The position numbers were made by a program, and so were the translations under genes. The notes below the pieces were generated by a model that was given only the letters and a program-made list of their open reading frames with translations, did not search any database and had not been told where the DNA came from. This document shows, in pieces, positions 22,423 to 33,040 of a DNA stretch of 64,000 bases. The stretch is taken from the NCBI GenBank assembly GCA_965153355.1, contig OZ231126.1:76818001-76882000 (forward strand). The letters are read 5' to 3'. Within the stretch, counting starts at the first letter, position 1, and the number at the start of each line of letters is the position of its first letter. The DNA comes from Flaccisagitta enflata. Its lineage: Eukaryota > Chaetognatha > Sagittoidea > Aphragmophora.

Positions 22423-23822
22423 AAGTTCGTTATAAGCGACTGATTTGAATTTAAGATTTAGTCGGGGTGGCACTAGGGGTGGCCAATGCCACCCCAGGTG
22501 CCACCCTGGCCACCCCTACTGCCACCCCGGCTACCCCAACTGCCACCCAAGCCTGAAGCTACCTCGGGGTGGCCGGGGTGGCTTTAAAGTTAAGGACAGT
22601 ACAATTTACTATATACTAAATTTACCTTATTTCAAACTTACCTCACTCAAAACTTACCTTATACTTAACTTATCCTATGTTAAACTTACATTTCACAATC
22701 CCTGTATTTACTTATCCCTAAATTTTCTTATCTTAATACTTATTTCAATACTCACCTATTTTAATACTCACCTATTTTAATACTCACCTATTTTTATACT
22801 CACCTATTTTAATACTCACCTATTTTAATACTCGCCTATTTTAATACTCGCCTATTTTAATACTCACCTATTTTAATACTCACCTATTTTAATACTCACC
22901 TATTTTAATACTCACCTATTTTAATACTCACCTATCTTAATACTCACCTATCCCTATACTCACCTATTTTAATACTCACCTATTTTAATACTCACCTATT
23001 TTAATACTCACCTATTTTAATACTCACCTATTTTAATACTCACCTATTTTAATACTCACCTATTTTAATACTCACCTATTTTAATACTCACCTATTTTAA
23101 TACTCACCTATTTTAATACTCACCTATTTTAATACTCACCTATTTTAATACTCACCTATTTTAATACTCACCTATTTTAATACTCACCTATTTTAATACT
23201 CACCTATTTTAATACTCACCTATTTTAATACTCACCTATTTTAATACTCACCTATTTTAATACTCACCTATTTTAATACTCACCTATTTTAATACTCACC
23301 TATTTTAATACTCACCTATTTTAATACTCACCTATTTTAATACTCACCTATTTTAATACTCACCTATTTTAATACTCACCTATTTTATACTCACCTATTT
23401 TAATACTCACCTATTTTAATACTCACCTATTTTAATACTCACCTATTTTAATACTCACCTATTTTATACTCACCTATTTTAATACTCACCTATTTTATAC
23501 TCACCTATTTTATACTCACCTATTTTAATACTCACCTATTTTAATACTCACCCTATATACTTATATCTTATACTATCACTAATTTACTCACCTTATACTA
23601 CCTATCCTATACTACCTATATATATCTTTATACTTACTCTACCTCTTATCTTTATACTTCTATCCTATACTTATTTATCTTTATATTCCAGGTCCATTGA
23701 GTGCCACCAAGTGCCACCCCGGCCACCCCATGATTTCAGGCCATCTCTTGGCCACCCCTTCATGTTGGGGTGGGGGGTGGCAATTATATAGTAAATTCAA
23801 ATCAGTCGCTTATAACGAACTT
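22423..23822. mobile_element. Inverted-repeat element carrying a satellite (family H)
   Basis: The termini are 31-bp exact inverted repeats. The left begins AAGTTCGTTATAAGCGACTG and runs through ATTTGAATTTA, and the right is its reverse complement ending at 23822. Inside each end is a GC-rich block of GGGGTGGC/GCCACCCC words (22455-22590 and 23700-23785). A 16-bp satellite fills the middle. No obvious target duplication and no coding frame. Confidence 0.85.
22733..23552. repeat. 16-bp satellite, ~51 units
   Basis: The unit is TTTTAATACTCACCTA. Most copies are identical. A few carry a TCTT or TCCC variant, a G in CTCGCC, or a two-base deletion (TTTTATACTC) clustered near the right end. The flanks (22610-22733, 23552-23690) hold decayed related words such as ACTTACCT and ACTACCTATC. 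Confidence 0.97.
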
Positions 23823-24113
23823 TAGCCAAAAATTGATTTTTTTCTTTTGAGTAAGTATAAGCAGTGCGACCTATCAAACGACTGGAAATTTCACCAGAAC
23901 TGTGGATCTTTATTCAAAACTTACGAAATTCTCCAGTGAAGATTTGTGGCAAAAAAGAGCTTTGTTGATTTTAAACAAATTTTGAAGGGCATTTCTTTTA
24001 GTACAAATACAAAGACCTCCAAATGGCATAAATGGCCTTAAGGATTACTCCAAAAATGACCAAGATGGTAAAATTTACATAAATGACTCCCTAGTCATAG
24101 ACACTCAACCCTG

Positions 24114-24160
24114 TACCAGTAAAGGCGACTCTCGCCGACTGGAAAAAATTGTAAAATTGT
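24114..24160 (-). mobile_element. Family C terminal fragment
   Basis: TACCAGTAAAGGCGACTCTC, GCCGACTGGAAAAAATTG is the family C hairpin end read in reverse. A family B remnant lies just to the right. Confidence 0.6.
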
Positions 24161-24204
24161 TTTTGTTTTTGTTTTCAGTTTCTTCTCTCTCCTCATTATA
24201 TTCA

Positions 24205-24440
24205 CACGCTGTGGGCCACAAGACTGGTATTTGGGTCTCGGGACTAGAATTTGGGACTCAAAGCCGGGGGGGGGGGGGGGGTAGGGCGGGCGGAGGAGGA
24301 GGAGAAAATTCCCCATATGTGTGAAAGCATAGGTCACTGACCCCTTTGGGGCCGCTGCCCTGCTTCCCCTTCAACTACAAGCACAACCTAATAGGGCAGG
24401 GCACGGGTACCGCTGACCATCTAATGCTTTTGCGACTATT
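24205..24440 (+). mobile_element. Family B right half
   Basis: Two or three TTTGGGTCTCGGGACTAGAA-like units and a G run are followed by the right arm GAAAATTCCCCATATGTGTG, AAAGCATAGGTCACTGACCCC, TTTGGGGCCGCTGCCC and the tail GGGCACGGGTACCGCTGACC, CTTTTGCGACTATT. The left arm is absent. Confidence 0.75.
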
Positions 24441-25210
24441 GTTGTTATATAAGGCCCAAAGTCGAGATTGATGAAAAATACCGGGTGGATTTAAAAAAGG
24501 TAGCTCTGCACCTGAATAAAAGAAAAACTGTCTTCAAATGTTTTTTATGTGAATATTTGAAATGATGAATCTCTGAATTTGTATACATGATTAAAATATA
24601 CAAATTCAAATTATGTATGATAAACCAAAACAATTTTTTCTGGCCATTATTGCCTATTTATAACTAAAAGTGATAATTAGTTATTTTTAGTGTTTTGGAC
24701 GTGCATTTGGTTTTTTACTAAAAAAGTCTTTGTTTTTATAGTTTCTTAAGACCCACTTTTATTTAACTATCTTCATTCAAAAGTAAATTTTGTTAAAATC
24801 ATTGATTTTTAGTCAGATTTAAGCCAAATTATTTAAGTGGTCCATAATTCAATTCAGTTTTTTAAAGATAAAATGAAAAATATTGGTCCTCATAAAAAAT
24901 GTTCATAATAGAATATGTAGGCGATGATCATATCTAGGCAGCTAAAAAAATTTTTTTCACTTAGGAGAAATCTTAAAAGTAATATTAGAAAAATTAAAAG
25001 CTACCTTTTTAAAGACCACCCATTATTAATCTTAGGAAAAAATGTGGAAAATATGAAAAAAAAAAATTAAAAAATTCATAGCGCCTAAAGTATTGGTCCT
25101 ACAGTGCCCTGCTTTTTTCCAGAAGGTGTAAAAAATGCCCTCTTTCACACTGTACCAATTTCAATCCCAGCCTCGGGTGAGCCTAGTCGCTCCTCAACTT
25201 TCTCAAAACG
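24440..25210. other. Unassigned AT-rich DNA
   Basis: No gene, repeat copy or structured RNA recognised. Confidence 0.4.
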
Positions 25211-25754
25211 CCTCAAGTGAAAATGGAAAAATTAATTCCTAAGTGAAACTCAAAAAATCGAAAAACGTTTTTCGATTTATTTCCCAACAATGCTGTGTTG
25301 GTCGGTCCGTTGGTCGGTCCGCGCCCTACCGTATTTGAATTGTCGCGAATCTGGAAAAAAAGGGGAAAAAAGCGGGTGTAGGTCAATAATAAGCCAAGCT
25401 CAAGCTTGAGGGACGGACCAACTGACGGACTGATGACGGACCAACTGACGGACATGACCCCTCATAGATTAACTTTAGGCGGAGAAAAAACGGTCGAATA
25501 GGCGCGTGATTTACGTAAAGAAACAGAACAAGGACAGGGACAGGAACAGTCGTCCAAACACAGCGAAAATCTCAATCATAGGCAGAAACTTTGTTGAAAG
25601 CTACAAATTATTGAAATATCAAACAATCTTACTCAGGTATTATGACTCTTTTCTGAGTGACATTATCGCATTACGTTACCTCAAAAAAAGAAATCACAAA
25701 TTCATCACAAATTCATATCTGCGTGACAAAGATATCCAAGACTTTTTTATCTAA

Positions 25755-25951
<197 letters not shown>

Positions 25952-26129
25952 GGGAGTAACTTTGAAAGATTCAATTCTAGGCCAAACTTTATCGTCTTGG
26001 TTATTGGTTCGTGAATTTTTCATTTCCCCCACCTTAGTTCATAATAAGAGACTGAATCTAGGTAGGCATCACTTTCGCTTCTGTGGACCATGAAGGTGTG
26101 AAGAAGACATGAAAACAGGTCTGTATATT

Positions 26130-26320
26130 AATGAACTGCCCCCCCCCGGGGGGGGGGAATCAAAGGGTTTGTAGATGGAGAAGGAAATCAAAGGGGGAAA
26201 AAAGAGAGAAAAAGGAAAATTTGGGGAAAATATAACTTTTGATAGTACCAAATCAAACACAAGTAATAAAGCACAATTTAACACTATTTAAGCCTTAACT
26301 ACAAAGGCAGGCCGGGGGGG
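26130..26320 (-). mobile_element. Family I copy
   Basis: In minus orientation: AATCAAAGGGTTTGTAGATGG, GAAGGAAATCAAAGGGGG, CAATTTAACACTATTTAAG. These are the reverse complements of words in the 18570 and 27450 copies. A CCCCCCCCCGGGGGGGGG palindrome lies at the left edge. Confidence 0.65.
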
Positions 26321-26404
26321 AAATAATTTCATAATGGTCGCACCAAATAGCTTGAAATTTGAACCCTATGCTCCGAATTTGATACTCTTTTAGATCATAT
26401 GAAA

Positions 26405-26592
26405 GTCGCGTGCGGGTGGGCAGGGGCCATAATTAAGGCTTCTCCATCAGTTGGGCAGGAGCAGTGAGGCCAAAGACCGCAAAAAAACAATAAAAGTAAA
26501 GTGTGACGGACGGACGGACGGACGGACGGACGGACGGACGGACGGATGGACCGACAAAGCGGGTTGTACAGTCGCGTAGGACGCGACTAAAA
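26405..26592 (-). mobile_element. Family A copy lacking its GGCCTTGTT end
   Basis: AGTCGCGTGCGGGTGGGCAGG, GGGCCATAATTAAGGC, TTGGGCAGGAGCAGTGAGG, a run of about ten GGAC units, GGGTTGTACAGTCGCGTAGG and ACGCGACTAAAAA. It begins at the internal inverted motif, so about 35 bp are missing at the left. Confidence 0.82.
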
Positions 26593-27330
26593 ATATTCTA
26601 ATACTTAACATGTGTTCAACTATGTTAATTTTTATCATAATCAGAGTAACATAAGTGTAACAGGGTGTTAACATATTAGGTCACTTTCTGGAAGAATCAA
26701 TATCTCAAGTTAGAATTGACATTAAGGTCTGAAATTTTGCATGTAACTTGGGTTATGTCTGTGCTAAAGGGAGAAAATAGAAAATTTCCATTATACCTAA
26801 GATATTGGCATTCAAAGTATAGTAAACTGCTTTATGTCAAAATCAAAGAAATCATCATTTTAGACAAATCAACTGAAAGTGAAATTTTTCCATAGTAAAT
26901 GACAACTGGTCACCATAAAATCTTTAGTTCTTCTTTAGGAATTGCAATTGAATAAAAATGACCTAAAGTTGGGTAGGCTCAATGTTTTTTGATGTCTTTT
27001 CATAGTGGTTTTGAGCGTGACATCAGTGTGACATAAAAAAGGGGGTGATTGCTACATAGCCTATCAAAATTTTAAGTATGAAGGATATTAGCTAGGCACT
27101 GAATCCCAGGTAATGTGTTACAACAGCTTCTATCATGAAAAAAAAGGATTAGCATACGAAAAAAAATTTTTTTGCCTGTTACATCATGTATTTCAGCTGG
27201 GCCGGTTTATTGTGGAAATGACCCTTTCTTTTTCCTTTCTTTTTTTTTTCTTCTCCCTCTTTCGTCTTCTCTTTTTTTAAGGGGTGGGGGCAGTACCGCG
27301 GGGCCTAAGGCTTAAGCCTTATAAGCCTAA
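26592..27330. other. Unassigned AT-rich DNA
   Basis: GCGTGACATCAGTGTGACAT near 27015 resembles GCGTGACATGAGCGTGACAG near 42703, hinting at a shared old repeat. Nothing else recognised. Confidence 0.35.
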
Positions 27331-27339
27331 TGGGTGATC

Positions 27340-27485
27340 GGGCACAGGGGAAATCAAAAGCGACTCAATAATGTACACCCCTGCATGAAAATGGATAGAA
27401 AAGAAAAGAAAAGAAAACAAAACAAAGGGGTAACATTAGATAAAAGAAAGCAGGGGTGTATATAATTGAGTCGCTTTTGATTCTT
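27340..27485. repeat. Short inverted repeat around (AAAAG)n
   Basis: AATCAAAAGCGACTCAATAAT followed by GTACACCCCTGC (27352-27385) is the reverse complement of the start of the family I copy, GCAGGGGTGTATATAATTGAG (27450 on). The loop is AAAAG-rich. Two family I starts therefore face away from each other. Confidence 0.65.
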
Positions 27486-27900
27486 TCAACCCCCCCCTAC
27501 CTTTGATCTTTTTAGTCGCGGACCAGCGACTCTATGAGAGGCTTTGTCCGTCCGTCTTTCCATCGGTCGGTCCGTTGGTCCGTAGGGGTGATTGAGTTGA
27601 GAAAGTGCGAAAACGCGCGTTTCCGCCCCTGCCCACCCGTCCGCGACTGGTATTGGCCGTGTATTCGGCCTTGTTCCCCGCAATGCGATGCGTTGCGTTT
27701 AAAAATCTAAAATTTTCTTCCCCATAAAGCAATAAAACAGTGAAGTTATGGTTTAAATAGTGTTAAATTGTTTGAATAGTGTTAAATTGTGTTTCATTAA
27801 CTAGTTTTTAATGATTTGGTACTTCTTTGTTTTTCGCTTTTTCCCCCTTTGATTTCCTTCCCCATCTCCAAACCATTTGATTTTAACTCAATTTTATACA
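27450..27900 (+). mobile_element. Family I copy split by a family A insertion
   Basis: The left piece (27450-27511) has GGGGTGTATATAATTGAG and CCTACCTTTGATC. The right piece (27675-27900) has CCCCGCAATGCGATGCG, TAGTGTTAAATTG (twice) and TTCCCCATCTCCAAACC. Both align with the uninterrupted copy at 18570-18860. Confidence 0.7.
27512..27674 (+). mobile_element. Family A copy, GGAC subfamily, complete
   Basis: Order: TTAGTCGCGGACCAGCGACTC, GAGGCTTTGTCCGTCCGTC, ATCGGTCGGTCCGTTGGTCC, AAAACGCGCGTTTCCGCCCC, TGCCCACCCGTCCGCGACTGG, GGCCGTGTATTCGGCCTTG. Comparison with the 18570 copy of the host repeat puts the boundaries within a few bases of TTAGTCGCG and GGCCTTG. Confidence 0.88.
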
Positions 27901-28009
27901 ATCCTGATTAGGAGAGTGATAAAAAGAAAAATGCAGATGACGCTGGAGGTGGTAAGGTAGAGAGAAATTAAACGCGAGAACAAAAGAGAAAAAGAGTCTC
28001 GCGTGAGAA

Positions 28010-28206
28010 AACAAGGCCGGATACACGGCTACCCCAGTCGCGTGCGGATGGGCAGGGGCCATAATTGAGGTCAGTGAAGCATTTGGGCAGGAGCAGTATG
28101 GTCAAAAACCCCATTAACGCCAAAAAAGTAAAGTGGGACGGACCGATGGACCAACGGACCGACGGACCGACAACGAGGGGTGTAGAGTCGCGTAGCACGC
28201 GACTAA
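28010..28206 (-). mobile_element. Family A copy, complete
   Basis: ACAAGGCCGGATACACGGC, TACCCCAGTCGCGTGCGG, GGGCAGGGGCCATAATTGAGG, TTGGGCAGGAGCAGTATGG, ACGGACCGATGGACCAACGG, GTGTAGAGTCGCGTAGCACG and CGCGACTAAAAA. The end hairpin AGTCGCGT-AGC-ACGCGACT is perfect. This is the best type copy of the GTGC subfamily. Confidence 0.9.
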
Positions 28207-28357
28207 AAACGGTCGTTGTTTAACTTCTGATAGAGGGCGCAGATCAGAAAACAGGCCGCACGTTCATGACAGAGTTGGAAGTTCAGGAAATGTCGGTGTA
28301 AGTGGTACAATCACGACTTTGCAACCCCTTTAAAAGTATCAAAGTGAGGCCATCATA

Positions 28358-28434
28358 TGCATCCGCATCCGCATCCGCATCCGCATCCGCATCCGCATCC
28401 GCATCCGCATCCGCATCCGCATCCGCATCCGCAT
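28358..28434. repeat. (CATCCG)n hexamer array
   Basis: Thirteen near-perfect CATCCG units. One strand is open as an Asp-Ala dipeptide repeat. Confidence 0.95.
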
Positions 28435-28567
28435 GAGGTGGTTGGACGAATAAATGCGTTTCCGATTGACCGAGCAACTGGAGGTTGGCAAGACTTGAAC
28501 TCTTAAGCGCGCGTAAAAATGTTATCGATAAACTGTTACAAAAGGGCAGGAAGATCCGTAATGGGAA

Positions 28568-28690
28568 ACAAGGCCGGATACATCGCCAATAAGTAGTCTG
28601 TCGCGGTGGGCAGAGGCAGTAATGCCGGCGGATTCCCAGGGGCAGTATGTGGGCGTTATGTGATCCTCTTGCAGAGTTGCGAAACGTCCT
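28568..28690 (-). mobile_element. Family A fragment
   Basis: AACAAGGCCGGATACATCGCC, AATAAGTAGTCTGTCGCGG, GGGCAGAGGCAGTAATGCC. The hairpin side is missing. Confidence 0.6.
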
Positions 28691-28809
28691 TTACAACGAG
28701 ACCCTACCAACCTATGCATCTAGCAATTTACATCTGACACAACAATTTCAATCCGTAAACACATTCATCATCTTACTTCTCCCGCTCTTCCATCTCTCCC
28801 CCTCCTCAT

Positions 28810-28985
28810 TTCTTCTAGATTCTGTGGCAATATCAGGCAAATTGGCGAAGGCGATTTCTCATTTAAGATGTAAGCTGAGAGACCTCAGCTGGTGGCGTGC
28901 GCTTCCTCGTTTCCTCGCGGCGTGCCCTCTTCCGCCGGCAACGTCTTCCTCGTGTCATTTCTCTACCGCGAGAATCGGGAAAATG
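28810..28985 (+). other. Weak exon candidate
   Basis: A pyrimidine-rich run ending TTTCTTCTAG looks like a splice acceptor (28818). The following DNA is locally GC-rich and non-repetitive. One frame reads FCGNIRQIGEGDFSFK up to a donor-like GTAAGC (28870). Another stays open to 28985 reading KLAKAISHLRCK and WWRALPRFLAAC. No family is assigned, and chance is a fair explanation. Confidence 0.15.
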
Positions 28986-29179
28986 TGACACCGTCTTTAA
29001 TTTGTTTTGATAAAGATCAAATTGACAGAAAATTATTTTTTCAGGCACTCTTTTGCTGAGTTTAAATGAATATAATCAGAGATGCGAAATGAGTGCCATG
29101 TATGAATCTATTTCAATAAATTTTCAATAGTTTAAATCTAACTTTTTATATTAGATCAAAAAAAAAAAAAGAATACAAA

Positions 29180-29402
29180 AATGCGTCTTTTTGTTGATTT
29201 GAGAAGTATCTCTGTCTATGTCTTTGCGTTTGTCTTTCTTTCCCTTTCTCCATATTTGTCTCTCTTCTCTTGTCTCAGTATCTCTTTAACCCTGTCCCTA
29301 CTTGTTGCAGTCGCTATCTCTGTCGCTATCTCTGTCTTTGTCTCTGTATCTATCTCTGTCTTTATGTTCGACTTTCTATGTGTCTGTGTATGTGTATGTG
29401 TC

Positions 29403-29439
<37 letters not shown>

Positions 29440-29580
29440 GTTTATGTGTATGTGTATGTGTATGTCTCTGTCTTTGTATCCGACACCTAAGCTGTCTCTG
29501 TCTTTAAGTTTAACTCTGTCTCTGTCTCTGCGTCTGTCTCTGTCTCTGTCACCGTCTCTGTCCCTCTCGCTCGATGATGC
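29180..29580. repeat. CTCTGT/GTATGT pyrimidine-purine repeat region
   Basis: CTGTCTCTGT words flank a TGTATG array (29385-29470). Frames through it encode Ser-Leu or Cys-Met/Val-Tyr dipeptides only. Confidence 0.85.
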
Positions 29581-29819
29581 GGTGGCAATTTGATGGATGG
29601 TCTCATTTTGCCCCTTTCCTCCGGGACATCAACATCTTATCTTAATGTCATTCGCTAAATATTTCATAAGCAAAAAGCTGCCTACTTCCTTATCTTATTT
29701 TCTTTCTCTCTTTCTCTCTCCCTCTCCCTCTCTCTGTTGCTGTGCGTTCGTTTGTCTCACGGCGTTTACTCACATCATGAAGTATTATTAGTTCACACAG
29801 ACTCGTACCTATCGCTTAA

Positions 29820-30230
29820 TTAACTTCTGCTTCATTCATTTCTTTTTTTTTTTTTTTTGGGGGGGGGTTCGTCATTCTTCCATTTATAAGGTGGCTTCGG
29901 CTTGTATTAAACGTAACTCTTTACCCCCATCATGTCTTTCAAGGTCATCCAATTGAAACTGGTCGTATGGCAATTAAGTGGGAAATTGGTTGTAGAGGGG
30001 AGGAGCATCCGCATTTTTACATCCGCGTTTTTACATCCATCTACTTGACTCTTGTCGGTTAAATGAAAGGGACGTTGGTGGACAAAACGCCCAGCGCATT
30101 GCAAAGAGAGTACTTGAGTCTCGTCTAACGACGTTTTAAATATACGATTTCATTTTATACATATATTCATTGGAAAAAAGTCAAATTACGTAATTCGAAT
30201 TTTTGAAACGTAGGGGAGAAATAAAGTTTT
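29820..30230. other. Unassigned DNA
   Basis: Contains a T12/G8 homopolymer junction near 29860. Nothing recognised otherwise. Confidence 0.35.
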
Positions 30231-30545
30231 TCATTTTTGGTTTGGGGCAATTTTAGAAAGTTGAGCAGTTTTGGGGCTGGGAGTATACATTTTTTGATAT
30301 TCATAGCTAAGAAAGAACTAATTTTTCTCTTTCAAATGGCGCCAACCAGAAGTCTCTCCTATCATTAATTTTTGCGGTATGAATTTTTGAATCTTTTTTC
30401 ATTTTTTTTCACATTTTTGCAAAGATCAATTTTTTTTAATAATCCTAATTTCAAGCCTTATTTAACTATAGAAAATTGTCAAGATGTTACGCAAATTGAT
30501 TCTTACTTTTATGACGCTAGCTTTGATATTTGATTCTATGAGAGG
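30230..30545 (+). mobile_element. Family C internal fragment
   Basis: TTAGAAAGTTGAGCAGTTTT, CATAGCTAAGAAAGAACTAA, AGATCAATTTTTTTTAATAA, TCAAGATGTTACGCAAATTG and TATGACGCTAGCTTTGA follow the order of the 46500 and 57400 copies. As in those, a long dinucleotide tract follows. Confidence 0.65.
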
Positions 30546-30550
30546 GAGAG

Positions 30551-30890
<340 letters not shown>

Positions 30891-31169
30891 AGACCAAGAG
30901 GAAAAAGAGACAGAAAGAGACAGAGATTGAATAACAAAATAGACAGGCAGTCAACCAGATATCATAAGATACACACTAGAGTGGTCCCGAATTTGGTCAA
31001 ATTTTATATTTTGATATATTTTGGCCCTCCGCATAAACCTCCAATAAAAGAAGGATTCGTCACAAGTTGGGGTGTGAAATCAAACAAGAAACCTTGTCGG
31101 CAAAACCAGAGAGTTACTATCTTGCTAATAAAAATCTTCCGGCACATTTACATATATATCTCAGCTTAG

Positions 31170-31455
31170 AATCAAGCAATCATAAAAAAATTGGTGAGAT
31201 AGTTAAAGCCCTTCAAATTTGCAAGAGATCTACGCAAACGGCATCCCTCTTGGTCAATGCATTAAAAAGTTATTAAACTTTGATTGAAATACTTGGATAT
31301 TGCTTGTGCCATTTTTACATAAATTCAAAATGATACCTTTTCACTGTTATTTAAAATTCTTTTAAACGCATTGAGCTAGACAGATGCGGTTTGCGCAGAC
31401 AGCTTGCAAATTTGAAGGGCTTCATTTTAGTCACCAATTTTTTTATGATTTGATG
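31170..31455. repeat. Inverted repeat of ~75-bp arms
   Basis: AAAAAAATTGGTGAG, AAGCCCTTCAAATTTGCAAG and GCAAACGGCATC (31183-31245) pair with GATGCGGTTTGCGCAGAC, CTTGCAAATTTGAAGGGCTT and CACCAATTTTTTT (31383-31446). Weaker matching continues outward (CATTTACA). Likely a small foldback element. Confidence 0.65.
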
Positions 31456-31916
31456 TATTTTTTGGTAGCTATGACTGTAAATGTAGAAGAAAAAGAGATA
31501 AAAAAAATTGTGGGAAATATCTGGAGACCCATCACTCCAGAATTACATCTTGAAGCTCAACAAATCACTTCCCCAACGAATGTTGGCCCTAATTTAGTCA
31601 AAAAGATCTCAAAGTTATTATTCATGGATTTGTTACAGATTTTTAACTATTTTTATGCCAATTGATACGTTTTTATTACAGGGCGGAAGATTTTTTTTAG
31701 CAAAATAGTATTAAGGGGATTTCTTTGTTGGCATAGGAACTCCATAAAGTTGCCCACATGGTTTAATCTTCAAGCTCAGTCCTCTCCTTGTGAAAAAACC
31801 TTCTGATTTTGTACATTCTTGCAATAAACTAGAGTATATCATTTTTTGAAATTTGACCCCTATACGTGACCAACCTAATATACACAGAGCAGTAAATGCA
31901 CTGAAAAAAAAGACTC

Positions 31917-31962
31917 CCATTTACGACTTTTTTCCACTCGGCGAGAGCCGCTTTTATTGGTA
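31917..31962 (+). mobile_element. Family C terminal fragment
   Basis: CATTTACGACTTTTTTCCAC, hairpin CGGC-GAGA-GCCG, then TTTTATTGGTA. Stem bases are kept while the loop differs from the 58.7 and 62.4 kb copies. Confidence 0.72.
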
Positions 31963-32151
31963 CAAGACTTCACCGTTATCCTTATCGATCAGTGATCATG
32001 AAATATCACATTCAAAATCAAGAAAAATCTTTAGACAGGCGCAAAATGGTAGCTTTATGGACATTAATCATTATGTCATTTATTTGCCTTTTTTAAAGAT
32101 TTGTCGGATTTATAAAAGAAATCAATATACTGCAACATGCAAATAAAGTTT

Positions 32152-32362
32152 TTAGTCGCGTGCACGCAACTCTATACCCAGCTTTGTCCGTCCATCCGTC
32201 GGTCAGTCGGTTGGTCGGTCGGTTGGGCGGTTGTTCACATTTTCCTTTTTTTATCAATTTTATTTCTTTGGGTCATTTTAGGTCACATAAGAGTATACTC
32301 AGTCATTCTAAGTTATTCTTAGTCATTCTAGATGTAAGTCTCGCACGCGACTTACGCTTATA
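32152..32362 (+). mobile_element. Family A copy with CATTCTA insert
   Basis: TTTAGTCGCGTGCACGCAAC, TATACCCAGCTTTGTCC, ATCCGTCGGTCAGTCGGTTGG, then an array of GTCATTNTAGG words, and CTCGCACGCGACTTACGC. The copy at 53690 shares the AGTCATTCTAG insert, which suggests a subfamily in which the usual CTGCTCCTGCCC middle is replaced. Confidence 0.75.
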
Positions 32363-32381
32363 GGTGTTGGCCTTGGTTTTT

Positions 32382-33040
32382 GGGCAGCGGCCCCGAAGGG
32401 GACGAAGTCCTGTAGAACACAGGGGACTTTCGTTCGTTTGTCCGTTTGTTCGTTCGTCCCCCCCAGGCCCTCTCAGGCCTGAAATCTGCCCTCTCAGGCC
32501 TAAAATCTGCCTTCTCAGGCCTGAAATCTGCCCTCTCAGGTCTTGAATCTGCCCTCTCAGGCCTTGAATCTGCCCTCTCAAGCCTGAAATTTGCCCTTTT
32601 GGGCTTGAAACCTGTCCTCTCAGGCCTAAAATCTGCCCTCTCAGGCTTTGAATCTGCCCTCTCATGCCTTGAATATGCCCTCTCAGGCCTTGAATCTGCC
32701 CTCTCAGGCCTAAAACCTGCCCTCTCAGGCCTAAAATCTGCCCTCTCAGGCCTCAAATCTGCCCTCTCAGGCCTCAAATCTGCCCTCTCAGATTCAAGGC
32801 CTGAACGGGCAGATTTCAGGCCTGAGAGGGCAGATTTTAGGCCTGAGAGGGCAGATTTTAGGCCTAAGAGGGCCTCGGGGGGCGGACGGATGGAAAGACG
32901 AACGAACGAAAGTCCCCTGTGTTCTACAGGACTTTGTCCCCTTCGGGGCCGCTGCCCTGCCTCTCATTCCAATTTACAACCAAGCAAAGCAGGGCAACGG
33001 GTATCGCTGACCACGTATTGCCCTTGGGCGACCTGTTTTT
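32382..33040 (+). mobile_element. Family B foldback element, complete
   Basis: The left arm (32382-32460) has GGGCAGCGGCCCCGAAGGGG, GTCCTGTAGAACACAGGGG and (GTTC)n words. The core is 16 units of about 21 bp related to CTCTCAGGCCTGAAATCTGCC to about 32790, where orientation flips, then four inverted units. The right arm (32880-32960) is the reverse complement of the left. The tail AAGCAGGGCAACGGGTATCG ends TTGGGCGACCTGTTTT. The 21-bp period keeps frames open, so a 233-residue plus-strand frame (32446-33147) of SGLKSAL heptads and minus-strand RPERADF heptads arise; these look like by-products. Confidence 0.92.

Noticed and set aside
22733-23552. Possible CRISPR array in the 16-bp repeat region
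   Set aside because: The units are contiguous with no spacers, and the setting is eukaryotic. It is a satellite.
25270-25460. Family A copy based on GTTGGTCGGTCCGTTGGTCGG and GACGGACCAACTGACGG
   Set aside because: The tips and the CCTGCCC boxes are absent. The two patches form a small inverted repeat that could be unrelated.
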